Positions 1 to 7,734 of a DNA stretch of 39,582 bases are shown piece after piece. The number at the start of each line of letters is the position of its first letter. Positions within the stretch are counted from its first letter, which is position 1. This DNA comes from Dehalococcoidia bacterium. Lineage in GTDB: Bacteria; Chloroflexota; Dehalococcoidia; Dehalococcoidales; BS750m-G39. The stretch covers positions 1-39,582 of the forward strand of contig JAUWIX010000011.1 in assembly GCA_030608005.1 (NCBI GenBank), written 5' to 3'. The translations under genes and the position numbers were made by a program. The notes under the pieces were generated by a model. That model saw nothing but the letters and a program-made list of their open reading frames with translations. It was not told the origin of the DNA and searched no databases.

Positions 1-1
1 G

Positions 2-835
2 TCGGGGCGGTATATTTCTGAGGTAGATATAGCCAAGAGGGATATGGTGGTGGTGTTGGGGAGCAAAACCGCTGAAGACCTGTTTGGCAGCGATGACCCT
101 GTCGGTCAGCAGGTCAAAATGAGGGACAAACGGTTTACCGTCATCGGTGTCATGGAGTCCAGGGGTATGTCATCTTTCGGGTTTAGTTGGGATGAGATGG
201 TGATAACACCGATAACCACCTTTCAGGCCCGGCTGTTCTCCCAGACGACACCCAGCGGGGAAGACGCTGTGCAGTCAATTGTCGTACAGGTAGCCAGCGC
301 TGAGGTGATGGACGAGGTAGTAGAAGATATTGAAACCCTCCTAAGGAAGCGTCACCGCGTCGCTGCCGATGAGGATAACGATTTCGCTGTTATGAGCCTG
401 GAGCAGATGCTCGGCATATTTGAGACCATAACCCTGGCGCTAACCGTATTCCTGGGATTGATTGGTGGCATCTCCCTGCTGGTGGGCAGTATTGGTATCA
501 TGAACATTATGCTGGTTTCGGTAACCGAGCGCACCCGCGAGATAGGCCTGCGCAAGGCAATAGGCGCCAAGCGGCGGGATATCCTAATGCAATTTCTATT
601 GGAAGCCGCCATGTTGAGCTTGGTTGGAGGTGCCATTGGACTGTCCATTGCCTGGGTGGCGGCATGGGGAATCTCTCAAATCGACCTTGGTGGATTCACA
701 ATCAACGCCGTGGTCTCACCACTTATTGTAACTGTGGCGGTCTTAGTCTCAGTCTTCATTGGTCTTGCCTCTGGCATATACCCGGCAATGAGGGCAGCCA
801 GACTAAATCCTATTGACGCCTTGCACTACGGGTGA
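2..835 (+). CDS. ABC transporter permease, MacB/FtsX family (5' truncated by window edge)
   Basis: Membrane permease of a MacB-type (LolCDE-like) exporter, which works with a cytoplasmic ATPase to move substrates or drive extracytoplasmic mechanical work. The reading frame is open to the window edge before the first ATG at 44, and the in-frame residues upstream (ISEVDIAKRD) fit the family, so the N-terminus is cut off. The visible part has the end of the periplasmic core (about the first 125 residues), then the FtsX domain with three hydrophobic segments. These surround the typical stretch GIMNIMLVSVTERTREIGLR and the coupling sequence KAIGAKRRDI, which contacts the ATPase. The C-terminus (YPAMRAARLNPIDALHYG) is standard. 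The substrate cannot be inferred. The ATPase is probably encoded just upstream, outside the window. Confidence 0.93.
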   Translation, partial: SGRYISEVDIAKRDMVVVLGSKTAEDLFGSDDPVGQQVKMRDKRFTVIGVMESRGMSSFGFSWDEMVITPITTFQARLFSQTTPSGEDAVQSIVVQVASAEVMDEVVEDIETLLRKRHRVAADEDNDFAVMSLEQMLGIFETITLALTVFLGLIGGISLLVGSIGIMNIMLVSVTERTREIGLRKAIGAKRRDILMQFLLEAAMLSLVGGAIGLSIAWVAAWGISQIDLGGFTINAVVSPLIVTVAVLVSVFIGLASGIYPAMRAARLNPIDALHYG

Positions 836-844
836 CGGAGATTT

Positions 845-1333
845 ATGAATTGGCTTGACATAGTTATTCTGGTGGCTATAGCTATTGCCACCTTCCTCGG
901 AATGAGGATTGGGATTATTAAAGCTGCATTGACCCTGGCTGGGATAATAGTTGGCGTAATCCTGGCTGGGCGTTATTACCTTCCCCTTTCCCAGCAGCTA
1001 TCCTTTATTCCCCAGGCTAGTATAGCCAAGGTTGTTGCCTTTGCCGTTATACTAATTGGAGTGATGATAATTGCTGCTGTGCTTGCTGTGTTGTTGAAAT
1101 GGGCAGCCTCGGTGATGATGTTGGGCTGGGTCAATCGCCTCGGTGGCGCTGTCTTTGGTTTAATGCTGGGGGCGATATTCTGTAGCGCCCTTTTAGCCAT
1201 GTGGGTCAAGTTTGTCGGCATAGACGGAGCCATCGCTGAATCAACTCTGGCTCCTATATTATTAGACCGCTTCCCTATGGTGCTGGCGCTGCTTCCCGGT
1301 GAGTTTGACGCAGTACGCTCTTTCTTTCAGTGA
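845..1333 (+). CDS. CvpA family membrane protein
   Basis: A 162-aa protein with four hydrophobic helices (about residues 4-21, 28-46, 58-84, 98-120). It begins MNWLDIVILVAIAIATFLGM, which matches the start of CvpA/colicin V production family proteins. The family is widespread and sits in the inner membrane; its exact role is unsettled. The ATG lies 9 nt after the permease stop and is preceded by a GGAG site, so the two genes are probably co-transcribed. The family match is clear but no specific function should be inferred. Confidence 0.8.
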   Translation: MNWLDIVILVAIAIATFLGMRIGIIKAALTLAGIIVGVILAGRYYLPLSQQLSFIPQASIAKVVAFAVILIGVMIIAAVLAVLLKWAASVMMLGWVNRLGGAVFGLMLGAIFCSALLAMWVKFVGIDGAIAESTLAPILLDRFPMVLALLPGEFDAVRSFFQ

Positions 1334-1337
1334 TGGG

Positions 1338-1823
1338 TTATGCTTTACCTTGAAACTTCTTTCTCAGGGCTGAAGCCACATGTTTGGGGACAAGGTCATC
1401 AACATTACCTCCCAGACTAGCTACCTCCTTAAGCAAACTGGAGCTGAGAAACTGGTATTCCACCCTTGGCATTAGACAAACCAGCTCTAGCTCAGGGGAC
1501 AGCTTTTTGTTCATCATTGCCATATCAAATTCCCTCTCAAAGTCGGTAGTCATTCTCAGCCCTCGCACCATAGCCTGTGCCTTTACCCTGTTGGCAAAAT
1601 CAACGGTCAGCCCGTTAAAGGATTCCACCTCAACGTTGGGCAGGTCGGCTATCGCTTGCTTTATCAATTCCACCCTCTCTTCAGCAGTGAATAGCAGGGG
1701 CTTATTGGGGGTCTCATAGACACCGATGATTAGCTTTTCAAAAATCTTAGCTGCCCTGGTGGCGATATCAAGATGCCCGTTGGTTATTGGGTCGAAGCTC
1801 CCCGGATAGATAGCAATGCTCAA
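1338..1823 (-). CDS. coaD: Phosphopantetheine adenylyltransferase
   Basis: Catalyses the fourth step of coenzyme A synthesis, transfer of AMP from ATP to 4'-phosphopantetheine. The protein opens with the nucleotidyltransferase signature IAIYPGSFDPITNGHLDI (T/HxGH-type motif) and later has the partner motif QFLSSSLLKEVASLGG, a version of the ISSS(T/L) signature. The ORF is open back to an ATG at 1856. The better start is TTG at 1821-1823: it has an AAGGAGG site 7 nt upstream and gives 161 aa, the normal length. That TTG overlaps the rsmD stop (TTGA), so the gene is translationally coupled to rsmD, a pairing common in bacteria. It converges on the cvpA-like gene with only a few nt between stops. 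Confidence 0.95.
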   Translation of the reverse strand: MSIAIYPGSFDPITNGHLDIATRAAKIFEKLIIGVYETPNKPLLFTAEERVELIKQAIADLPNVEVESFNGLTVDFANRVKAQAMVRGLRMTTDFEREFDMAMMNKKLSPELELVCLMPRVEYQFLSSSLLKEVASLGGNVDDLVPKHVASALRKKFQGKA

Positions 1824-2374
1824 GGCTTGCCCTCCTTTTGGTATACTATAATGCAACTATCACCATGACGGCGCTCTTTTAGGGCGTGCAAGGTGGCATA
1901 GGTTGAATTTAGGGGGAGGTGGGGGGAGTGCGTTACCACTACGATTGACTCTCCCCCGACTAGTTTAGAGGTTGCCAGTTGCCGCACCAAGCTGCCTATA
2001 GATGAATCAGAATAAGGCGGGTCCATCAGTATAATGCTGTACTCCTCCTCAAGAAAGGAAATTGCTTTAGCCACACTACAGCAATAAATGTGAGCCTGGG
2101 CTGAAAGCCTTGTCTTTTCCAGATTTTGCCTGATTATACTACAACATCGTGGCTCCTGTTCAACAAAGTCAACCCAATCGGCACCGCGAGATAGAGCCTC
2201 AATACCTAGGGCTCCGCTGCCAGAGAATAAATCAAGCACCCGTGCCCAGTCACTGGCAGTAGTTTCCAGGATGGAGAAGATAGCACCCTTGACTAAATCT
2301 GTCGCTGGGCGAGTAGGAGTCCCCTTTGGCATTTTAAGTCGGTGTCCCTTTGCCTTGCCAGCAATAACTCGCAT
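1820..2374 (-). CDS. rsmD: 16S rRNA (guanine(966)-N2)-methyltransferase
   Basis: SAM-dependent methyltransferase that modifies G966 of 16S rRNA. Visible signatures are the N-terminal MRVIAGKAKGHRLKMPKG, typical of RsmD, the SAM-binding motif DLFSGSGALGIEALSRGA (about residues 48-65) and the N6/N2-methylase catalytic motif LMDPPYSD (about residues 115-122). The length of 184 aa is normal. It is the first gene of an rsmD-coaD pair. A consensus-like promoter lies directly upstream on the minus strand, followed by an AAGGCGG site before ATG. Confidence 0.95.
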   Translation of the reverse strand: MRVIAGKAKGHRLKMPKGTPTRPATDLVKGAIFSILETTASDWARVLDLFSGSGALGIEALSRGADWVDFVEQEPRCCSIIRQNLEKTRLSAQAHIYCCSVAKAISFLEEEYSIILMDPPYSDSSIGSLVRQLATSKLVGGESIVVVTHSPHLPLNSTYATLHALKERRHGDSCIIVYQKEGKP

Positions 2375-2398
2375 CAGTTCAAACCGCCTTGCTCCTGG

Positions 2399-2428
2399 AT
2401 GATAGCTAGTTCTAGCCTATATTGTCAA
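2399..2428 (-). promoter_or_regulatory. Predicted sigma70-type promoter for rsmD-coaD
   Basis: On the minus strand TTGACA (2423-2428) and TATCAT (2399-2404) are separated by 18 nt. This matches 6/6 and 5/6 of the consensus and lies about 25 nt before the rsmD ATG. The prediction is from sequence only. Confidence 0.6.
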
Positions 2429-2486
2429 TCTTCCGTACTCGTCCATATGATTAGTGACACCTCAACTTTCTGCACCTCACCCCCTT

Positions 2487-2658
2487 AGACATTTACTTAG
2501 CAACCCACTCCCTTTGTCCCCCTCCCTTACAAAGGGAGTGGGAAATTGGTTATACAAGAGAGGCTTCCCCTCTAGGGGAAGGGGGTCAGGAGGATGGGGT
2601 CAATGCCACAGAGAAACGAAATGATAATCTGTGTCACTAATCTATCTGAACTAGCTCA
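2487..2658. repeat. Dispersed GC-hairpin repeat, copy 1, plus long shared segment A
   Basis: The intergenic space between rsmD and the MBL gene holds inverted C-rich and G-rich arms (CCCACTCCC...GGGAGTGGG around a short loop), then a segment at 2562-2658 that recurs at 32011-32109 with roughly 90% identity. The shared part runs from GGCTTCCCCT to GAACTAGCTCA and includes the last codons and stop of the MBL gene. No gene is visible here. Confidence 0.8.
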
Positions 2659-3364
2659 TTTTCCTTATCAACTCTTGCACCTTGGCTGAGGCGTCTTTGG
2701 TTATTGGTCTACCATGCCCGAAGCATAGAGTGTCAAAGTCTAGCTGGGCAATCCGCCTTACCGAATCTACGGCTTGTGATAAGTCAGTGCTAACCATTTT
2801 TGGTGGCAGTCGCATCTCTTTGTGGCGCTTATTCAGGGCATCACCCACCATAAGCAGCCTCTTTTTGGGGGAGAAGAGACTGATGCTGCCCCGGGTATGT
2901 CCCGGTGTATGGATAACCTGGAGACCGCCTAGCGGGCTAAATACCTCTCCACCTTCCACTTGGATATCAACCTCGCTCGGTTGGACATAGACCAATGGCC
3001 TAGACAGGGAAAAGGGAGGGATGTGCAGTAGCTTTGTTATCACCTTGGGATAGGGTAGCTGGTTCTCATCAGCGCTTATATCAGCTTTGTGAAGGACAAC
3101 CTTTGCCGGGGTAAACCTTTTAAGTTCAGCCAATCCACCAGCGTGGTCAAGATGATTGTGAGTGAGGATAATGAGGCTTATTTCCTCGGGTGAGCGCCCC
3201 AGGCGACGAATGAAGTTTACTATATGGCGAGCGCTACCGCGAAATCCGGTGTCAATGAGGGTCAGCTCTTCCTCGGCAATCAGTATTATATTGACGCCTC
3301 TTAAGGCTATTTGATAGACATGAGGGATAATTTCCATGGTGTTTCCATTATAATACTTTGTCAT
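2651..3364 (-). CDS. MBL-fold metallohydrolase (glyoxalase II-like)
   Basis: Binuclear metal hydrolase of the metallo-beta-lactamase fold. The zinc-ligand motif THNHLDHAGG is at about residues 69-78. Further ligands are in HTPGHTRGSISLF (about 156-168), GDALN (about 174-178) and the C-terminal CFGHGRPI. The substrate is unknown; hydrolysis of a thioester, phosphodiester or lactone is possible. The 237-aa ORF begins MTKYYNGNTMEIIPHVYQI. The internal ATG at codon 10 (3337) is an equally good start, because MEIIPHVYQI is where family members usually begin and a weak GGAA lies before it. The 3' end lies inside a dispersed repeat, so the last residues (MS) may have been set by that insertion. Confidence 0.85.
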   Translation of the reverse strand: MTKYYNGNTMEIIPHVYQIALRGVNIILIAEEELTLIDTGFRGSARHIVNFIRRLGRSPEEISLIILTHNHLDHAGGLAELKRFTPAKVVLHKADISADENQLPYPKVITKLLHIPPFSLSRPLVYVQPSEVDIQVEGGEVFSPLGGLQVIHTPGHTRGSISLFSPKKRLLMVGDALNKRHKEMRLPPKMVSTDLSQAVDSVRRIAQLDFDTLCFGHGRPITKDASAKVQELIRKMS

Positions 3365-3390
3365 TTAGATAAGGTCAATAATATAGATGT

Positions 3391-3540
3391 TTGAGATTGT
3401 TTGGAACCTATCCCCCTGCCCCCTTCCCTTAGTAAGGGAAGGGGGAGTGTAAGTAAGAGAGGGGCTTTGCCCCTCTCTAAATCTCTTCCCCCTCTCCTTT
3501 CAAGGAGAGGGGGATAAAGGGGGTGAGGTTAATAGACAAT
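3391..3540. repeat. Dispersed GC-hairpin repeat, copy 2 (upstream of nuoA)
   Basis: The element runs from AACCTATCCCCCTGCCCCC to GGGATAAAGGGGGTGAGGTT, so its ends are inverted complements of each other. It contains three hairpins: CCCCTTCCCTTAG/TAAGGGAAGGGG, a 10-bp stem at 3456-3478 with a TTT loop (GAGGGGC-TTT-GCCCCTC core) and CCCCCTCTCCTTTCAAGGAGAGGGGG. No coding potential is visible. It ends shortly before the predicted nuo promoter. Confidence 0.85.
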
Positions 3541-3556
3541 CTAATGTCTAGGCCTT

Positions 3557-3586
3557 TTGCCCTCAGAAAGTCAGATGTGATATACT
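3557..3586 (+). promoter_or_regulatory. Predicted promoter of the complex I operon
   Basis: TTGCCC (3557-3562) and TATACT (3581-3586) are 18 nt apart. The -10 box is preceded by TGA, giving an extended -10 (TGnTATACT). It lies about 35 nt upstream of the nuoA TTG codon and just downstream of repeat copy 2. Confidence 0.5.
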
Positions 3587-3620
3587 AATAGCCGTTATTA
3601 TGAGGTAGGGAGGAAGATAG

Positions 3621-3992
3621 TTGCTGGCAAACTATGGCTACATCGGCTTACTTCTTGTAGTTGCCATTTTCTTTGCCGTTACCACTCTTCTTCTCCCCCT
3701 TTTTCTCAGATTTATCCACATCGTTCCCCACAAGCCCAATCCTATTAAAAGCTCTACCTATGAGTGTGGCATGGAGACCATAGGTAAGGCATGGGTTCAG
3801 TTTAATTTCCGCTATTATTTTTATGCCCTGATGTTTATCGCCCTTGATGTCCTAGTTGTTTTCCTATACCCGTGGGCGGTTGAACTAAGAAAACTGGGGC
3901 TTTTCGGCTTTATCGGGATGCTTGTTTTTACCTTCATTATTGTTGTCGGCTATATCTACGCCTGGAGGAAGAAGGTTTTGGAATGGAAATAG
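3621..3992 (+). CDS. nuoA: NADH-quinone oxidoreductase subunit A
   Basis: Small membrane subunit of complex I. It has three transmembrane helices and the conserved loop [16 protein letters not shown] after helix 1, which is the NuoA signature close to the quinone cavity. The length of 123 aa is normal. The start is a TTG with a GGAGG site 8 nt before it. The 3' end overlaps nuoB by 10 nt. It is the first gene of a nuoABCDHIJKLMN operon in which nuoE, nuoF and nuoG are absent. Confidence 0.95.
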   Translation: MLANYGYIGLLLVVAIFFAVTTLLLPLFLRFIHIVPHKPNPIKSSTYECGMETIGKAWVQFNFRYYFYALMFIALDVLVVFLYPWAVELRKLGLFGFIGMLVFTFIIVVGYIYAWRKKVLEWK

Positions 3993-4573
3993 GCGATGTT
4001 TATTCTAGTAGGCAGCTTGATGAGGCTGAGGGTGAGGCAATAGAGTTATTTAAGGCACACTGCCAGCAGCCTATTCTAGACCCCGATGAGTGGTTGGAAG
4101 AGGAACTCAAGCGCAATATCCTGCTAACCTCAGTAGATGCTATGCTCAACTGGTCACGGCGCTCTTCAGTTTGGCCAGTAAATTTTGGCTTGGCTTGCTG
4201 TGCTTTTGAGATGATTGCCACTGCCGCCTCTCGTTTTGATATCTCTCGTTTCGGCATGGAAATCTTTCGTGCCTCACCACGCCAGGCTGACCTGATGATT
4301 GTAGCTGGAACGCTGACCTGGAAGATGGCGCCGCAGTTAAGGCGAATCTATGACCAGATGCCTGAACCGAAGTGGGTGCTGGCTATGGGGGCATGTGCCA
4401 TTAGTGGTGGTACCTTTGCTCAATCTTATTCAGTGGTGCCAGGGGTTAACCGCATTGTCCCGGTTGATGTCTATGTGCCCGGCTGTCCCCCCCGCCCCGA
4501 AGCCCTGCTTTACGGCATAAGGATGCTACATCACAAGATATCCAAAATGAGTATCGCCACAGAAGGTAAATAG
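3983..4573 (+). CDS. nuoB: NADH-quinone oxidoreductase subunit B
   Basis: Peripheral-arm subunit carrying cluster N2, the last 4Fe-4S centre before quinone. The four ligands are visible: the adjacent pair C72-C73 in [10 protein letters not shown]138 in [10 protein letters not shown] and C168 in [10 protein letters not shown]. The length is 196 aa. About 45 residues precede the conserved core (acidic and helical, [11 protein letters not shown]), a modest extension compared with minimal NuoB. It overlaps nuoA and is followed by nuoC after 2 nt, so translation is probably coupled. Confidence 0.97.
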   Translation: MEIGDVYSSRQLDEAEGEAIELFKAHCQQPILDPDEWLEEELKRNILLTSVDAMLNWSRRSSVWPVNFGLACCAFEMIATAASRFDISRFGMEIFRASPRQADLMIVAGTLTWKMAPQLRRIYDQMPEPKWVLAMGACAISGGTFAQSYSVVPGVNRIVPVDVYVPGCPPRPEALLYGIRMLHHKISKMSIATEGK

Positions 4574-4575
4574 CG

Positions 4576-5016
4576 ATGACAGTAGCCCTTTCTGGTGAGG
4601 AAATAGCCAGCCAAATAGAGGAACATTTTCCAGGGAGCATTGCAGAATCTAGCCAACAAAGCCTGGTGGTGGACAAGGAGTTCCTATTAGTGGCAGCCAC
4701 TTATTTGAAGACCACACCCGGGCTTGACTTTGATTACCTCACCAGTATTACCGCTGTTGATTACTATGACTACTTTGAGGTGATTTACCAGCTAACCTCA
4801 TTACAGCATAATCACAGCCTGGTGGTGAAGACCCGATATTACGGTCGGGACAATCCCACCCTCCCCTCAGTGGTTGGTTTGTGGCAGGGGGCTGATTTTC
4901 AGGAGCGGGAGATTTACGACCTTATGGGGGTTAGTTTTGAGGGGCACCCCAATCTGAAGCGCATCTTCCTCTGGGAGGGGTTTAAGGGACATCCATTGCG
5001 TAAGGATTATTTATAA
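4576..5016 (+). CDS. nuoC: NADH-quinone oxidoreductase subunit C
   Basis: The 30-kDa subunit of the complex I connecting module. The family signature is at the C-terminus: REIYDLMGVSFEGHPNLKRI followed by GHPLRKDYL. The length of 146 aa is at the short end for NuoC, with little C-terminal extension. It is a separate protein, not fused to NuoD as in some bacteria. It follows nuoB directly. Downstream, a 267-nt repeat tract separates it from nuoD. Confidence 0.95.
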   Translation: MTVALSGEEIASQIEEHFPGSIAESSQQSLVVDKEFLLVAATYLKTTPGLDFDYLTSITAVDYYDYFEVIYQLTSLQHNHSLVVKTRYYGRDNPTLPSVVGLWQGADFQEREIYDLMGVSFEGHPNLKRIFLWEGFKGHPLRKDYL

Positions 5017-5262
5017 GGAGATTTTCTAGCAACCCATCCCCCTGCCCCCTTCCCTTACCAAGGAAGGGGGGTAAAGAAAAGGGGGGCAAAGCCCCCCTCT
5101 AAAATCTCTCCCCTTTGGAGGAGGAAAGGTTGAAGGAGAGTTAAAGAGAGGCGAAGCCCCTCTTGCAAAAAACTCCTTCCCCCTCCCTTGTAAGGGAGGG
5201 GGATATAAGGGGGAGGGTTGCTAAGTAAATATCTAAGGGGTGAGGTTAATAAATAGTTTCAT
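5017..5262. repeat. Dispersed GC-hairpin repeat, copy 3 (nuoC-nuoD gap)
   Basis: A composite element of several inverted arms. It begins AGCAACCCATCCCCCTGCCC and ends with a run reading GGGATATAAGGGGGAGGGTTGCTAAG in two overlapping parts, again with complementary ends. It holds a GGGGGGC-AAA-GCCCCCC hairpin near 5085-5100 and an imperfect GAGGC-GAA-GCCTC-type hairpin near 5145-5163. No ORF with homology is visible. The tract lies inside the operon, so it is transcribed with nuo mRNA if the operon is continuous. Confidence 0.85.
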
Positions 5263-5283
5263 TTATGAACGCTGGTTAAAAAA

Positions 5284-6387
5284 ATGGCAATTAAAACTGA
5301 ACCCTTTGTTATCAATATAGGTCCCCAGCACCCCAGCACCCACGGGGTGTTCAGGATGAGGTTGACCCTTGATGGGGAAGTCATTATAGATGTGGAGCCT
5401 ATTTTGGGCTATCTGCATCGGGGGATTGAGAAGCTGGCTGAGGGGCGAACCTACACCCAGAATATCCCTTTTACCGATAGGTTGGATTATCTGGCATCAA
5501 TGAGCAATAACCTGGCTTATGTTCTGGCAGTGGAAAAGCTGGCTGGGACTCCTGTCCCTGAGCGGGCTGAATACCTTCGGGTTATTATGGCTGAGTTACA
5601 GCGCATTGCCAGTCACCTGGTAGGTGTTGGTGCTTTTTTGAATGATTGTGGCGCTTTTATGACTCCCTTCCTATATATGTTCCGGGAGAGGGAAAAGATT
5701 CTAGACCTGTTTGAGATGGTCTGTGGTCAGCGGCTAACCTACAACTATATGCGGGTGGGGGGCATTAGCCAAGACGTTCCTGAAGAGTTTCTACCGGCGC
5801 TCAAAAAGTTTGTCCTGCAGATGCCGGGTTTCATTGATGAATATGACCAGCTTCTGGCTGAGAATGAGATATTGCTGGCTCGTGCCAAGGGTGTAGGCAT
5901 TCTGCCTAGGGAGCTAGCGATAAACACCTCTGCCAGTGGTCCGGTGCTCCGTGCCAGCGGGGTTAAATGGGATATTCGTAAGGCAGACCCCTACTCTATC
6001 TATGACCGCTTTGAGTTTGATATACCGACTGGCAATTTTGGTGACTGCTATGACCGTTACCGGGTGAGAATTCAAGAGATGAGGCAGAGCGTGCGCATCT
6101 TAAAACAGGCTATGGAGCAGTTGCCTCAGGGTGAGGTGAGAAGCGATGTGCCCCATCTAATCCGCCCACCTGTTGGTGAAGCCTATGGGCATATTGAAGC
6201 CCCCAAGGGTGAGCTTGGCTTTTATCTGGTGTCAGATAATTCTATTGCTCCCTATCGCTTTCACATCAGGGCGCCAACCCTAATCAACCTGACTGCTCTG
6301 CGGGACATGATGATTGGCTGGAAGGTGGCTGATGCCATAATTATCTTTGGCAGCATTGATATTTGCCTAGCCGAGGTGGATAGATAG
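5284..6387 (+). CDS. nuoD: NADH-quinone oxidoreductase subunit D
   Basis: The 49-kDa subunit, which forms the quinone-binding cavity with NuoB and derives from the large subunit of NiFe hydrogenases. The quinone-site motif GPQHPSTHGVFRM lies at residues 13-25. LHRGIEKLAEGRTYTQNIPF follows at about 45-64, and the C-terminus ends SIDICLAEVDR, as in other NuoD proteins. The hydrogenase-type metal-binding cysteines are absent, as expected. The length of 367 aa is normal. The start is ATG at 5284 and the upstream Shine-Dalgarno site is weak. Confidence 0.97.
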   Translation: MAIKTEPFVINIGPQHPSTHGVFRMRLTLDGEVIIDVEPILGYLHRGIEKLAEGRTYTQNIPFTDRLDYLASMSNNLAYVLAVEKLAGTPVPERAEYLRVIMAELQRIASHLVGVGAFLNDCGAFMTPFLYMFREREKILDLFEMVCGQRLTYNYMRVGGISQDVPEEFLPALKKFVLQMPGFIDEYDQLLAENEILLARAKGVGILPRELAINTSASGPVLRASGVKWDIRKADPYSIYDRFEFDIPTGNFGDCYDRYRVRIQEMRQSVRILKQAMEQLPQGEVRSDVPHLIRPPVGEAYGHIEAPKGELGFYLVSDNSIAPYRFHIRAPTLINLTALRDMMIGWKVADAIIIFGSIDICLAEVDR

Positions 6388-6399
6388 TGGCAGTAAATT

Positions 6400-6606
6400 T
6401 CCTAGCACCCGCACCCCCTTTATCCCCCTCTCCCTCAAGGGAGAGGGGGGGGAGACGAGAATAAGAGGGGCTAGCGCCCCTCTTAGACACCCTGAAAAGG
6501 AGGTAAATGCTAAAGGGAGAGTCAAAGAGAGGCGAAGCCTCTCTTATACAAAAATGTCCCCTTCCCCTTGTTAAGGGGAAGGGGACAAAGGGGATAGGGT
6601 TAATAA
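6400..6606. repeat. Dispersed GC-hairpin repeat, copy 4 (nuoD-nuoH gap)
   Basis: It starts with a CCCCCTCTCCCTCAAGGGAGAGGGGG arm pair and contains a GAGGGGC-TAGC-GCCCCTC hairpin. At 6525-6545 there is a 9-bp stem with a GAA loop (GAGAGGC-GAA-GCCTCTC core). It ends with CCCCTTCCCCTTGTTAAGGGGAAGGGG and the terminal AAAGGGGATAGGGTT. That terminal purine run falls 8 nt before the nuoH ATG and probably serves as its Shine-Dalgarno site. Confidence 0.85.
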
Positions 6607-6609
6607 AGA

Positions 6610-7734
6610 ATGTCTATATTTAATCCCAGCTTGAATCTATTTAATTGTTATTTAGAAGCATTGCCCCCTGACTGGCCAGGAGGGTTTTGGCTTCATTTGG
6701 GACTTTTTGTGGTTATTATCCTAGCTTTTGTTCTAGCTATGATTATGGGATTTATCTGGTTTGAGCGACGAGGCATAGGGCGTTTTCAGGTGCGTCTCGG
6801 TCCCAACCGGGTTGGACCCTTTGGCCTTCTTCAGCCAGTGGCTGATGCTATTAAGATATTGATTAAGGAGGACATTATCCCGGCTAAAGGTGATAAGTGG
6901 GTTCATTGGCTGGCTCCAGTGGTTGCTTTTGTCCCGGCATTGATGATTTTTGCCGTGGTGCCATTCCAGGATGGGGCGCTACTGGCTGACCTAAATATAG
7001 GCATCCTTTATGTGGTAGCTATTAGCTCGGTTAGTGTGGTCGGGATATTTATGGCTGGGTGGGGTTCCAATAATAAATTCTCCCTTATCGGTGCCATGCG
7101 CACTGTAGCCCAGGCAGTGAGCTATGAGATTCCGGTGGTGCTTTCCATTATCGGTGTGGTGTTAATCGCTGGTTCTCTATCTATGAATGAGATTGTAAAG
7201 GCACAGAGCATACCATTCATCTTATTGCAGCCATTGGGCTTTCTTATCTACTTTATTGGCGCTTGCGCCGAGATTAATCGCACCCCCTTTGACCTTCTGG
7301 AGGCTGAATCAGAGATTGTGGCTGGTTATCACACCGAATACTCAGGGATGAAGTTTGCCCTGTTTTACCTGGTGGAATACACAGAAGTCCTGGCTGTCTC
7401 AGCCATAATTACTACCCTTTTCCTTGGTGGCTGGAGAGGACCGGTGTTGCCCCCCGTCCTGTGGTTTTTAATTAAGGTGGTTGCCGTATTTTTCCTCATT
7501 TTTTGGGTGAGGAGCACCATACCACGCATCAGAGTGGACCAACTGATGGCATTTGCCTGGAAGTGCCTACTACCTCTAGCTTTGATTAACCTGTTTATCA
7601 CTGGCATAGAGGTGGTAGTCTTGCCTGAAGCTCTACCCTGGACAATTATATTTTTGAACCTGGCTATAATGGCGGTATTGATAGTTTTATGGTCTAAATT
7701 TTTCCGTTTAGGAGGGGGAAGGGTTGAGGTTTGA
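6610..7734 (+). CDS. nuoH: NADH-quinone oxidoreductase subunit H
   Basis: Membrane subunit that joins the peripheral and membrane arms and forms part of the quinone channel. It is 374 aa with about eight hydrophobic helices. Signatures include the family motif RRGIGRFQVRLGPNRVGPFG (about residues 55-74) and the loop EINRTPFDLLEAESEIVAGY (about 221-240), whose acidic residues are conserved. The ATG at 6610 follows the repeat-derived AAAGGGG. The 3' end overlaps the next gene by 11 nt. Confidence 0.97.
   Translation: MSIFNPSLNLFNCYLEALPPDWPGGFWLHLGLFVVIILAFVLAMIMGFIWFERRGIGRFQVRLGPNRVGPFGLLQPVADAIKILIKEDIIPAKGDKWVHWLAPVVAFVPALMIFAVVPFQDGALLADLNIGILYVVAISSVSVVGIFMAGWGSNNKFSLIGAMRTVAQAVSYEIPVVLSIIGVVLIAGSLSMNEIVKAQSIPFILLQPLGFLIYFIGACAEINRTPFDLLEAESEIVAGYHTEYSGMKFALFYLVEYTEVLAVSAIITTLFLGGWRGPVLPPVLWFLIKVVAVFFLIFWVRSTIPRIRVDQLMAFAWKCLLPLALINLFITGIEVVVLPEALPWTIIFLNLAIMAVLIVLWSKFFRLGGGRVEV

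Noticed and set aside
3405-3535. GC hairpins as ordinary intrinsic terminators
   Set aside because: Most lack a following T-run, and they lie within the nuo operon as well as outside it. Termination may occur at some, but they are better described as repeats.
7365-7607. Minus-strand ORF inside nuoH and similar antisense ORFs in other nuo genes
   Set aside because: These are shadows of strongly conserved membrane-protein genes and show no motifs or ribosome sites.
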